Origin: Bathynomus jamesi
Lineage: Eukaryota > Arthropoda > Malacostraca > Isopoda > Cirolanidae
Direction: 5' to 3'
DNA: 64,000 nucleotides
Assembly (NCBI GenBank): GCA_023014485.1
Contig: JAJOZX010007511.1
Location: forward strand, 142,501-206,500
Under the pieces are notes generated by a model that saw only the letters and a list, made by a program, of their open reading frames with translations, was not told where the DNA came from and did no database searches. Both the position numbers and the translations under genes were made by a program. Of this stretch, positions 34,400 to 45,400 are shown in pieces; the stretch's first letter is position 1; each line of letters opens with the position of its first letter.

Positions 34400-34981
34400 C
34401 AGACCCGGATCTAGGGGTGGGCTATGTGGGCTGCAGCCACGGGCCCCGCATTTGAGGGGGGCCTCCAAATTTGGAGAAGTTTTCCCCAATGTCTTAAATG
34501 CATACAGAATGTACTTGTCATTGATGGTGACCAATTGTACCGGCGGACGGAGTTTTTCTAAGTTAAAGCGACTGAAATGTTGCACACGTTCAACAATGAA
34601 GCAAAAGCGATTACAGTCACTGGCAATTCTCTGTGTTGAACATGCTCTGGCCAAAGAAGTCGATTTTCGAAATATTATTAATGAATTTGCACAAAAAAAG
34701 GCTCGTCGGTTCAATCGGTTGCCAGCTCATAATCAGTAGGTAGGTGTGTATAAAATTATTAATTCAGGAAAATATAATATGTAAAATAAAGTAAAATATT
34801 TGTAAAGTAATATGTTTGTTCTGAAAACTAAATAAATAAAGTAAAGTAATATGTTTGTTCTGAAAACCTTTAATTTTCCTCGTAAACAAAGCTTATAATC
34901 CTTATATAATAAAAATTGTAGCCAAGGGGGCCCCCAAAAAAAAATTAGCCACGGGCCCCCATTCTTCTAGATCCGGGCCTG
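34400..34981 (+). mobile_element. Non-autonomous hAT element with dimerisation-domain relic
   Basis: 582 bp from CAGACCCGGATCTAG to CTAGATCCGGGCCTG, with a perfect 8-bp target duplication GGCCTATC (34392-34399, 34982-34989). The plus strand retains the end of a hAT transposase: NCTGGRSFSKLKRLK, then LAILCVEHALAKEVDF and IINEFAQKKARR, to TAG at 34737. Catalytic parts are missing. Confidence 0.88.
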
Positions 34982-35449
34982 GGCCTATCTATAGACAAAT
35001 GAACACTAGCCAGACAGGAAAAGTTCTTAGTGGGTACTGAGAAAAATTGCAAGCTGGCACAAGGACAAAGATCCAGAGTCAAGAGCATTGGAGGCTTCTC
35101 TGGAGTATCCGCAAGTAGAACAATCCGTTTCAATTGTTGGTTGCCCAATAAAAGAAAACTAATTTATCTGGAAACTAAGTACAAGGGTTCCAGAGGGAGG
35201 CACGGCAGTTATTTCACGAACATGCCTCCTGGCTTTTTCCGGAAACATGTAGCAATACTAGTTCAACCTTCTCTTGATTGGTATACTGAGCGATCAGGGT
35301 ATTTTTTCCTGAAATATACAAAACTGACATTAGAAATGCGTTTGTTTCACTTTAAAAATATAATATCTATTTTCCATATGGGTCCAGACTTCTGGGACAC
35401 CCTGTACATAATATTTACAAAATGTCTGTGTAAGAGATAGCCAATGTGG

Positions 35450-36149
35450 CACAAATGTATTTGAGTGCACAAGCAGAAGGTGAAGGTAGCAGAAAGGCCT
35501 TTATTAAGGGAAAACCCCAATGGGTGAAGCAGGAAAGGGAGAACCCACAGGGTAAGCCTGTGACAGGACGGGTCACATAGCCATACATTGTAAGGAGAAT
35601 GGTACAGGGAGGCAACAGTCAGACCAGCAACAACAAATGAAAGACGAGAATAGCAGAATAGCAATGGTGGCAGAGATGGAGATGCAGGAGGAGGAAGTGG
35701 AGGCTAAAGTTTGTGTAGCAGGCACAGTGAAGTCAAATAATAGTTTCCCATTGGTGGAAGGGAAATTGAATGGCAGGACAGTGGTGGTGTTGCGAGACAC
35801 AGGCTGTGATACAGTGGCTATGCGAGAAGACCTTATCACAGCTGATGCTCTTACAGGCAAGAGAGCAGTTATAAAGGGGATTGCTGGTACTCAGGTGGAG
35901 GCGGATGTGGCAAAGGTAGCCCTACAGTGTGACTTCTACTCAGGGATAGTTACAGCAGTGAGTGTGAAGGATTTGCAATGGGATGTAATCCTGGGAAAAG
36001 TAGAGGGGACAGTGTTGCCATGGGTTCAAAAGGAAGCATCAGAGTCTGTTCAGAGCGAGGAAAGGGTGTGTGAAGTTGCAACAAGAGACATGGAAAAGAG
36101 AGAGGGTGATGCCACACAGAAGCCACAGAGCAAGAGTAAAGAAATATAG
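35450..36149 (+). pseudogene. Gypsy-like Gag zinc knuckle and aspartic protease fragment
   Basis: Upstream frames give a degenerate knuckle (RTGHIAIHCKEN at about 35562-35598), followed by an open frame 35637-36149 with the aspartic protease strand VVLRDTGCDTVAMRE (DTG active site at about residue 55) and a downstream WDVILGK block. The frame closes at TAG just where minus-strand integrase sequence begins. Reverse transcriptase does not follow, so this is a fragment cut off at about 36150. Confidence 0.7.
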
Positions 36150-36159
36150 TATATACGTT

Positions 36160-37162
36160 TCTGACGCCTCTTTGCCTTGGTTTGTTGCACTTTGGCCTCC
36201 TCTAGACACCGCTTTACCTTATATCTCATATCCAGGACATGACTTGTAACACTGTTCTCTTCTTGCTGGAGTAGCCATGAATTGTTCAATAAATAGAAAG
36301 GACCCCTCACCTGATGACCAAAGAGCAATTCAAAGGGCGAGAAGCTTGTTGACTCATGAGGGACTTCTCTGTATGCAAAGAGAAGTGGTTGAATCATCCT
36401 ATCCCACTCCTTGGGGTCCTCACTTGACACCTTTTTTATCATCATTTTCAGTGTACCATTAAATTTTACACAGAGTTCATTCGTCTGTCAGTGATACGGA
36501 GTAGTTTTGATAGATCTTATGTTTGTAATCATGTAGAATGCCTGCATGGTGGCACTCATGAAATTTGTACCATGATCATGTAAAGCCTCTTCAGGGTATC
36601 CCAACCGTGAGAACATCTGAATGAGTGTCTCGGCCACATCCATTGCAATTATGTTCCTCATTGCCACTGCTTCCGGATATTTGGTGGCACAGTCAATCAT
36701 GACCAATACATACTGATTCCATTTTACTGAAGGTGTTGAAGGTGTCAATGGTCCAGTTATATTAATGCCTACCCTCTTAAATGGAGTAGATATCACAGGA
36801 AGTGGTATTAACGGTGCCCGGAACTCCCCCTTGGTGCGCACCCTTTGACATATCTCAAAGCTTTTAATGAAGTTCCGAATATCTGTATTCATGCCAGGCC
36901 AAACAAAATACTGTGTGATTCTGTTAATGGTTTTACCAACTCCAATATGTCCTGCCAACAAATTATCATGTCCTAACGCCATGACTTTCTTCTGCAGCTC
37001 GGTGGGCACCACTATCTGGCTTAAGTATTTTTTATCATAGTTCTTGATCAGTACACCATCCTTCACTCCATAACTATTATCTGCATTTTCCGTCACCCTT
37101 TTCCAGATACCTTGCAGTTTCTCATTCTCTTTCTGAATAGTAATTAGCTCTTTCCAGTCCAA
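36160..37162 (-). pseudogene. Gypsy integrase fragment, inverted relative to the protease
   Basis: The minus strand reads a zinc-binding N-terminus (LAGHIGVGKTINRI, then FIKSFEICQRVRT), catalytic core (GINITGPLTP, then HDHGTNFMSATMQ) and a C-terminal part (SFSPFELLFGHQVRGP). The first catalytic Asp is Asn, a stop follows TTPYH at about 36490, and the catalytic Glu position reads Val (NELCVKFNG where NGLVExFNG is expected). Only the middle Asp is kept. It faces the plus-strand protease fragment tail to tail, so the source element was rearranged. Confidence 0.8.
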
Positions 37163-37179
37163 GGAAAGGTATATTAATC

Positions 37180-39083
37180 AACGGTGGCCAAACTCCGGCT
37201 CGTGAGCCGCATGCGGCTCTCGAGGTTGTTAACTGCGGCTCGCGAGACAATTTTGGTTTTTATTGTATTTATCATAAAAGACAAAATTCATAATACAAAT
37301 ATAATTTTTTTTCACATAAAAAAAATATGAAAAAAAAAAGGAAAAATTGAATTGACAATAAAATGCGTCATGCGTACGACAGTTTCTTTTGCGTGACAGG
37401 CACTAAGCGGGATAATTACGTAATTAACACCAATCGCCACTCACCAGTGTCCAGTACCCCTCGATCTACCCTGCGGGCCGCGTGTAGTAACGAGTGAGTG
37501 TGTTTTAAAATTGTCTTCTTAGATCAAATAGTGGCTATTTTTCTCAGCTATACGAGTGAAAGTTATACAACCCCTTAGTTGATTAAAATGACTGAGCAGA
37601 CAAAGTGTAAGAAACGGAAATATGAAGAAGAAAATAGAGTTTTTAAACAGGAGTGGGAGGAGAGCTTTGCCTTTACTGTTAAGGGTGGGAAACCTGTGTG
37701 TCTTATCTGCCACTTGGCACTCAATCACTTTAAAGCCAGTAACTTAAAGCGTCATCATGAAACTAACCATAAAAATTTTATTACAGAATTTCCTCCCAAA
37801 TCAGAATTGCGGAAAACTAAGTTAACAATGTTGAAATTTAGCCTAGTTGCCCAACAAACTGTACTTTCATCATTGTGTAAGACAGCTGACTTAACTACTG
37901 AAGTTAGTTTTGTTATGGCATGGAATATTGCTCGTGCTCAACTTCCCTACAGTAGTGGAGAATTTGTGAATAAGAATATTGCCGATGTTACTGCAATTCT
38001 CGCTCCAGATAACACAAAGCTTCGAAAACAAATAGCAAGTATTTCTATTTCCCGCCACACTACAGAGAGATGTATTTCCCAGATCAGTGTTGAAATTACA
38101 TGCTCGTTGCAGAGTGATTTGAAGAATTCTGTTGCATTCAGTTTGGCCCTCGATGAATTCACAGATATTAAAGATAACCCTCAACTGGCGATATTTGTTC
38201 GTTATGTTACTGGCGATGGAAATGTGAAAGAAGAACTCTTGGACTTAATGACCCTAAGAGAAACCACCAGAGGGGTTGACATAAAGAACGCACTTGATGA
38301 GGCATTATCAAATGCTCAAGTACCATTGAATAAACTTGTCAGTGTTGCAACAGATGGAGCACCAGCTATGATAGGACAAAATGTAGGCCTACTTGGGCTC
38401 TTGACACGCGATCCCAAGTATTCTGTGTGTCTCTTTATTCACTGTATCATTCACCGTGGTCATTTGGTAAGCAAGTACTTTAGGTATGACAGTGTTATGA
38501 AATGTGTTCTAGAAATTGTGAATTTCATTCGTTCAAATGCAAAAACGCACCGAGCGTTTAGAAATTTTATCGAGGAGCTGGATCTTCAAGATAAGCCAGA
38601 TGACCTTTCATTCTACTGTATTGTAAGGTGGTTATCAACTAGTAATCTCCTGAATAGGTTTGTTGCACTGTTGGAGCTTATCATTGATTTCTTGAAAGAA
38701 AAGGGAAAGTCATACCCACAACTAGATCACGAATGGGTGCAGGATCTGATGTTTTTTATTGATGCAATACAACACCTTCAAAATCTAAATTTGGCACTTC
38801 AGAGAAAGGATAAGGTCATTTCTAACCTTACACAGACAGTTTTCATTTTCTAGAATAAAATAAAGCTCTTCCAAAAAGATCTAGTGACAAAACAATATGA
38901 CCACTTTCCCCACCTGAAAAACCGAGCAAACACTTTTCCTGATATTGAAATAAAAGATGGTAAATTGGAGGAATACATAGGTAATTTAGAAGGACTAATT
39001 GATGATTTTCAGTTCAGGTTTGATGAACTAAAGAAGTTAAAACCATGCTTCGAATTTCTTGTAAATCCTTTCCTGACTGATGT
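37180..39083 (+). mobile_element. hAT element with near-complete transposase, right end missing
   Basis: Left end CAACGGTGGCCAAACTCCGG is a hAT-type terminus. It is followed by an open frame (37579-38853) and its continuation after one stop (38884-39084). There is no matching right end: sequence switches at about 39084 to gypsy integrase identical to that upstream. The element lies between two near-identical gypsy stretches (36804-37041 and 39084-39323). Confidence 0.75.
37579..38853 (+). CDS. hAT transposase, GTF2IRD2/ZBED-like group, truncated
   Basis: 424 aa. The N-terminus has a BED-like zinc finger (CLICHLALNHFKASNLKRHHETNH, spaced C-x2-C...H-x4-H). The catalytic region shows LALDEFTDI (first Asp), VATDGAPAMIG (second Asp) and CIIHRGHL, as in hAT transposases that gave rise to vertebrate GTF2IRD2 and ZBED proteins. 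It stops at TAG 38851; the same frame continues after the stop (HFPHLKNRANTFPD, FRFDELKKLKP) to 39084, where the C-terminal hAT dimerisation domain is cut off. The preferred Met is MTEQTKCKKRKYE, at 37588. Confidence 0.8.
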   Translation: MIKMTEQTKCKKRKYEEENRVFKQEWEESFAFTVKGGKPVCLICHLALNHFKASNLKRHHETNHKNFITEFPPKSELRKTKLTMLKFSLVAQQTVLSSLCKTADLTTEVSFVMAWNIARAQLPYSSGEFVNKNIADVTAILAPDNTKLRKQIASISISRHTTERCISQISVEITCSLQSDLKNSVAFSLALDEFTDIKDNPQLAIFVRYVTGDGNVKEELLDLMTLRETTRGVDIKNALDEALSNAQVPLNKLVSVATDGAPAMIGQNVGLLGLLTRDPKYSVCLFIHCIIHRGHLVSKYFRYDSVMKCVLEIVNFIRSNAKTHRAFRNFIEELDLQDKPDDLSFYCIVRWLSTSNLLNRFVALLELIIDFLKEKGKSYPQLDHEWVQDLMFFIDAIQHLQNLNLALQRKDKVISNLTQTVFIF

Positions 39084-39323
39084 GGTATTAACGGTGCCCG
39101 GAACTCCCCCTTGGTGCGCACCCTTTGACATATCTCAAAGCTTTTAATGAAGTTCCGAATATCTGTATTCATGCCAGGCCAAACAAAATACTGTGTGATT
39201 CTGTTAATGGTTTTACCAACTCCAATATGTCCTGCCAACAAATTATCATGTCCTAACTCCATGACTTTCTTCTGCAGCTTGGTGAGCACCACTATCTGGG
39301 TTAAGTCTTTTTTTATCATAGTT
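39084..39323 (-). pseudogene. Duplicate of gypsy integrase N-terminal segment
   Basis: Almost base-for-base copy of 36804-37041 (minus strand: LAGHIGVGKTINRI, QYFVWPGMNTDIRNF), differing at a handful of positions. It directly abuts the truncated hAT transposase. Beyond 39323 the similarity ends. Confidence 0.85.
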
Positions 39324-40589
39324 TCTGATAAAGTCAAACTGTTTCGCGTGAAATGTACCCGTTCCGAGGCGTGCAATCTAAGAATATTATTATACGTCTT
39401 TAGAACTCTGCTGTAACTAATCCCACGTTCAAGCCACAGACAAGCCCGAAACTAGGTAATTATAAACCGTAGACAGAATGAAAATGAACTGCCGAAATGG
39501 GATGCACCAGTAGTATGTTTTCTCGTGTAAGAGTTCATTTGCATGCAACATTGCATACAATATTTGCAGCATTGTATTGCAGCACTGCAGCATTGTAAGG
39601 AGCCATAGGCAGGAGGTATAGGGGTGCTGCACCCACACAAAAAAGAAAATTGAATGGATAATGGAGATCACCCACCTCAAACCTAGCCCACCCGGCACCA
39701 CCCAACCTCAGACTTAAACCAGCCAACCAAACCGCCCCAAGTGCCAGTGTCAAAGGGGTTGGAGAGTGCCAGCACCAAGTGAGAGGAAAAAAGAGGAAAC
39801 AACAAGAAATAGAAAATGGAGGCGTGGGGAAACGAGGTGAAGCGTAAAAGTGTAGATTTTTAAGCACAGCTGTGCAAACAATAGGATTGATAAGTATAAA
39901 CAAAGAGTTTGATAAGGGTCAAAAACAATGAGATAAGGGTTAGCAGGGAATAATAGCCTTATGGGAAAAAGGCCAAACGAGTAAAAGTGGAGGAAGGAGG
40001 GAAGTAACCACAGCTGTGTAAACAATGGGATTGATAAGAGTAAACAAAGGTTTGACCTGAGTGAGTAAACATGAAGGTTGTGGGAAAGGATGGGGAATGA
40101 AGTAATGGGGAAAGTGTTGGAGGACGGTTATGATAAAATATAAAAAAAAAGGTTTATGTTTACACTGGTGTCGAAAAGAAATAATTGTGGAAGGCAAAAG
40201 GTTGAAGGGATGAGTGTGATGTATAGGCTAGTGGTGTTAAGGGGGACTGATAAGTGAGAGAGGACAAAGGGAAAAGAAGAAAACCTTTCACCCAGATGTC
40301 TTAAGCATTTCACACCTCTGGGTCTATGTCTATCAAGAAATAATTTAGTAAACAGCCGTGTATAACTTTTCACTCTTTTTCTGGAAGTCAATTTACAACC
40401 TCATTTTATTATAGGAGATAACTGATACCGTTCATCATTCAACATTTATAATTCGTAAGCGGTGCTTTTCTGTATATTTAAAAAATGGTTAAATAAAACA
40501 CCTGTACACGTTGTTTATTAACATTATTTTCAGTGAACTTTCAAACAATCACGAGTATCCTTAACGCTCAATACCACGTGACTTTTTTC
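39324..40589. other. No gene recognised; short internal repeats
   Basis: Contains repeated CACAGCTGTG(C/T)AAACAAT(A/G)GGATTGATAAG phrases at about 39865 and 40010 and a GCAGCATTG mini-repeat at about 39560-39600. Frames on the minus strand here are compositionally odd (Phe/Leu/Pro/Ser-rich) and unlike any family I know. Confidence 0.4.
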
Positions 40590-40930
40590 AAATCAGTGAT
40601 ACTGTTAAAACGTAGCAGTGGCGCAAATAATTAATTATATGCTCTAGACAAAATATAAACATAGAGACTCTGCCAAACGTAATGTTATTTATTTGAGTGT
40701 TGATAAAATGGCGAAAAACTTTGTTGGTTGAGAATTGGATGGGTGACATTTAAAAAGTACCGGCTACCGTCGTGCAACAAGAGTGACACGCTCCTCATAA
40801 TGTTATGGAAAACTGATGCGTATGGGTAATCGGGAAGTAACGAAAATGGTTCACCAAGTAGGAATGTAGTTAATCTAGCAATTATTAAATTCCTTTCATG
40901 TCAATGGCTGAGTGGATGAAACCACTCGGT
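40590..40930 (+). pseudogene. Relic of the 241-aa Polinton accessory gene (N-terminal part)
   Basis: The plus strand reads AKRNVIYLSVDKMAKNF at about 40675-40725, aligning with NKRNVVYLSVEEMNRIF of the gene at 21920-22645; downstream the relic LLIMLWKTDAYG and SPSRNVVNLAIIKFL line up with the WLMWKNA and STRNRFIL blocks in the same order. Stops and frameshifts throughout. It appears to continue at 53950, on the other side of a 13-kb block of retroelements. Confidence 0.55.
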
Positions 40931-42448
40931 TGCTGACCAGAGTTAATCTTCACATTAGTATTTATATACTGTGTGATAAAGCGTGCTTGGGGGGAAAAAG
41001 CCTGAACAAAGAACATGTAGGAACAGCAGCATGCAAGCGAGGGACTTCAAACGAAAAGAACAGACACCAGCTATAAGCACACACATCTAAATTAAGCAAA
41101 GAGAAGAAGGACTCTACTACGAAGATCAGGCCTGACCAAGGAGACCAGGACTTATCTATTAACACTCGGTAAGTGAACCGTTGTATTTCTAAGCCCAGTT
41201 TAGTGATAACAGTTTAAACTAGGTTCAGTTAAATTAGGCCTACATTGTGGTCTAACACCAAGCATCAACTCATAGCTTAACAAAGGCTATGATAAATTAC
41301 CCTAACCTAATTTGGTGAGGAATCCTACTGTGGACCACAATTTACTATACCGGCTCTGGATATTTTCCGGAATCTCTAGGCTGACCCTACAAGGTTAGAC
41401 TTAACCTACTCTACAGTTAGACTGGAGATGTTAGGGTGGGTTAATTGGGGATCAATTCATGCAGAGCATTTTTCAAATTGGTGGTGCGTTTTGGGGAATT
41501 TACGTATTTTAGGCTTAACCTTCTTTAACAATAATTGCAGAATTGCTTAACCTACTATACAGTTAGACTGGAGATGTTAGGGGTGGGCTAATTGGGGAGA
41601 AATTAGTACAGAACATTTTTTCAAATTGGTGGTCCGTTGTGAGAAATTTACGTATTTTAGGCTTAACCATATTTAACAATAATTGCAGAATTAGGCCAAA
41701 TGGTCTAGCCTAAACCTAACCTAATCAAGCCTAAAGTAAGAAACTTGCCTAATTAGGTCTACAACCTAGGGCCTAACTTGGAAACATTTACATTTAAGGA
41801 GTCCCATTCTTTTACAAGCTTAGAACTGAGTGCAACATACAGATTAACCAGAATCAAACTTACTTTTTTCCTTGCAAACAATCTTAAGCCAAAGCCTTAT
41901 TTACATTTTTGGTGGGAGTTACATTAGCCTGAGGTTGGGACTAGTCTCCACTCTGTTTACATTTATTAATATAGGGCCTAGACTTAGAGTACTTATTGGA
42001 CTAAATCTTGACATTAATTAAATACTCGTGATTTAACTAAATTTAAAACTTGACTGTTTGTCTGATTACTCAATTTATTTGATTTTCATCTCTGACCCTT
42101 TGCTTTGTCCGAGCTATAGGGCGCGTCCCTCTGTGGCCAATGTGGGAATGCATCTTCCTCCGATGTAAGGGTTCTCTCTGCCTTCGTGGACCATTGGACC
42201 TGTTTGGGGACCTGGCTGATCGCCTACTTATATTTCTTTCTTTCTCCTCCTTTCCCCCAATCCTTCTGGTTTTTTTTCCAGCAGTTGGCTTTGTTTTGGA
42301 GCTTGACTTGACTCTTTCCTTGGACCTTGGGTGAGGGAGGTGTTGTCCTTCACCCTTGTCGCTCTTAAACCAAACCCAAGCCATGTCCCTGCCACCTTTC
42401 ACCGCGCGTTGGATGAGAGTGGCCGCCTTTTAGGCACGGGGACTGGGT
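40931..42448 (+). other. 5' leader-like region of the following LINE, with CCTAA motifs
   Basis: No long frame. Contains AACCTAAC and CTAACCTAA phrases and the 146-bp tandem duplication listed separately. It probably includes the 5' untranslated region of the LINE that starts coding near 42450, but the element border is not visible. Confidence 0.4.
41401..41695 (+). repeat. 146-bp tandem duplication
   Basis: Two direct copies beginning TTAACCTACT(C/A)TACAGTTAGACTGG (41401 and 41547) and ending CAATAATTGCAGAATT. About 90% alike by eye. Tandem units in 5' leaders often carry LINE promoters; that role here is inference. Confidence 0.75.
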
Positions 42449-45400
42449 ATGGGTGTATCTCCCCTGCGTGACATCTATTGGTGGTGGGACCGAGTGTGCC
42501 CACGATTCGCTTTTCCCTTGTTGGAGTCGGTGGTGGTTGGATGCGCGCGGGGGATGAAGCTTCCTTTTTGTTTGCTTTGGCTTCTTCTACTCCTCGGCTT
42601 ACGACCGAGCAACCAGGCCCTCGAGTCCTCTACCACTGGAAGACCGCATCCTGATGCGGTTGAGATGGGACTGCGGGACACTCGCGTCCTCCTCGTTCAA
42701 AGACTTTTCGTATGTCTTATTTCCGCAAGTCTTTTGACTCCTTCGTGGGAGCTGACGACTCTGACCCTGATTACTCTCGGTTTCTGGTCTTCAGTTCTTC
42801 CGCCTCTCCCCCTCCCCTCTCACAACCGGATGTTTTTGACGTCTACGATGACTTCACTTCCCGTTATGGCGATCCCCGACAGATGTGGCCCCAGAATGAT
42901 GGTTCTCTTGTGGTGGGAGTCTCCTTTAGAGCCCAACACCAGAAGGTTTCGGCCCTCTCGACCCTGGCTTCTGCTCCCATGGACTGTCTCCCCAACTCTT
43001 CCTTTAACACTTGTACGGGTGTAGTACATGCTTCCCGCCTTTTGGAATACTCAGAATCGAATCTTCTCACCCGCCTCTCCTCTCAGAAGGTGACCCGTGT
43101 TTACCGCCCACCCTGTATGGTTCAAGGGGCAAGGATTCCATTTCCCTTATTGATCCTGACCTTTGCTCGTTCCCAGTTACCCGAGAAAATTAGGGCCGGT
43201 TATCTTCAATTTCAGGTCTGTCGTTACATCCCCTGACCACGCCGATATTTTACTTGCCAGAGGTTCGGACATGTCAGTAAGACATGCCGAAGTTCCCCTG
43301 GTATTTGTGTCAACTGCGCGTCCCCGACACATGGTTCCTCCTGTTCAAATCCTCCCCGCTGCGCCAACTGTGGAGAAGACGACGTCGCCTCCTCCTCTTC
43401 CTGCCCGACTTACCTATTCGAGCGTGAGGTCCTGTTGGTTCGGGAATCTGACAAGGTCAGTTTTCAGGAAGCGAGGGCCCGCGTCAGGTCCCGATTCGCA
43501 TGACCAGGCCTCTCCTTTGCCCAAACACTACGCTCTTCCCGCCCGACAACCTCCCGTTCGCCCCGGACTTCGACCAGCTCTGTACAGTCCTCTTCCACAC
43601 CCTGTCATCCTAGGCCTGATCAGGCCTCATCCACCCGTCCCCTATCCCGTCCTCTACCTTCTCGTCGTCTCTACCCTATGTGTTCACTATTCCTCCAACC
43701 CGTCCACCCAGAACTTCCAATTCCACTGTCCCCATCTGCTCCACCTCAGTTGCAACTAACCCGCTTACTCACCCTTCTGAAACCATTGCTAATATTTCAG
43801 CATACATATCGAAAACCGCTCCCTCTTCTGGTCTTTCCTCCCTTCCGCGCTCTTCCGTTAAACGACCCATCGTCAGCCCCTGGCGTCTGGGTCTGCCAAA
43901 CTTCCCTGCTCAGGCTCCCCGTCTCCTCGTCCTCTTGCTCCTTCTTCCACCAGTTGTCTTCCTCCTACCCTCATATCCCTTTCGTCTTCAGAGATCCCTT
44001 TCGTTTTGCCGGCTCCTCTAAGTTCCCTTGTTTCCCTTCGCGACCGTCCCCTTCCCTCTTCTATTCCTGAAGGTGGTCATGCGGCCTCTGAAATTCAAAT
44101 TAAAGCTGACATCTACCCTCCTCCTCCTTCTCCCCCGCCCCGCTCCCTCCGCCTTGGAAGCTGGATTTACCCCGGCCCGCTTTGAACACCCCTTCGCTTC
44201 CACCCCGCTCCCTCCTTGACTCCCGATGCCCCCCAGTATATTCTCTTCCACCCCCATCTCAGAAGTTAGATTCACCCCGCCCTGTTTCTTCCCCTCATTC
44301 TCGCATTCCCCGAGACACCCCACGAAAACTAAACCCCCTCCGTCTCCTTTCATCTGTTCCTCAATCACCCCTTCTTCAACCCGTCCCCCTAGCTTCGTCA
44401 GCTCGTCCTTCTGGTCATGTCCCTAAAGCTCGCCCGATTACGTCTCTCGCTCCATCTGTATTCCATTACTGATGGCAGCTATCCTCCAATGGAATTGCCG
44501 AGGCCTTCTCCCTAATTGGGAGGACTTTTTCCTCCTGATCCAGGATTTTAACCCAGTGTGCGTCTGCCTTCAGGAGACCCAACTTGGGATTCGCCCCTTG
44601 CGCCCTCTTCGTCATATCTCTTCCCCCCTCCGCCTGATGCAGCCCCCCCGTGGGGGCACAGCCGTTTCCATCCGTTCTGATGTGCCATCTACTCCCATTC
44701 CCCTCAACACTCCTCTCCAGGCAGTAGCGGCCCAGGTTTTCCTGGACCGTGAATATTCAGTTTGCTCTTTATATCTTCCCCGTCACAGGAACTTTCTGTT
44801 GACAGTCTTTCCGCTCTCCTCCTGCAGCTTCCTCCTCCTTTCCTCCTTCTGGGAGATTTCAACGCGCGCCATCCTCTGTGGGGTGATACTGTCAACAACC
44901 AGCGGGGTGGCGTTGTGGTCTCCCTTCTTTCATCTACTTCTGTCTGTCTTCTCAACACCGGCCAGCCCACAGCTTTTCACCACCAGACCCGTTCATTTTC
45001 CTCTATAGCTCTTTCGCTTACTTCTCCTTCCGCCTTCCTTGACTTCTCTTAGTCTGTCACTACCTTTACGGTAGTGATCATTTCCCCCTCCTCCTCCGTA
45101 CGTCCCGGACTCCCAACTCCTCCGCTCTTCTTACTCGATGGTCCCTCGCTAAAGCTGACTGGCCTCTTTTCTACTCCAAAAGTCAAACCTCTGCAGCTTT
45201 GAGTAACTTCCTGACTATTGATGCTGCCTCCACCTACCTCACAGATCATATCACCTGTGCCGCTTTGTCCTCCATTCCCAAATCTACATTTCCCCGCACC
45301 TCTGCCCCTTCGGTTGCATGGTGGGCCCCGATATCCACTCTGGCTGTTCAGGCTAAGAAGTCGGCCTTTCGCCGTCTTCAACGTAATCCATCCCTAGCAA

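Noticed and set aside
40128..40391. Minus-strand 87-aa and neighbouring frames at 39.4-40.4 kb
   Set aside because: No recognisable motif, biased composition, and no splice or start context; left as unassigned sequence.
42712..44426. Many overlapping Pro/Ser-rich frames in the LINE region
   Set aside because: CT-rich sequence keeps several frames open; only the frames with zinc knuckles and endonuclease motifs were kept.
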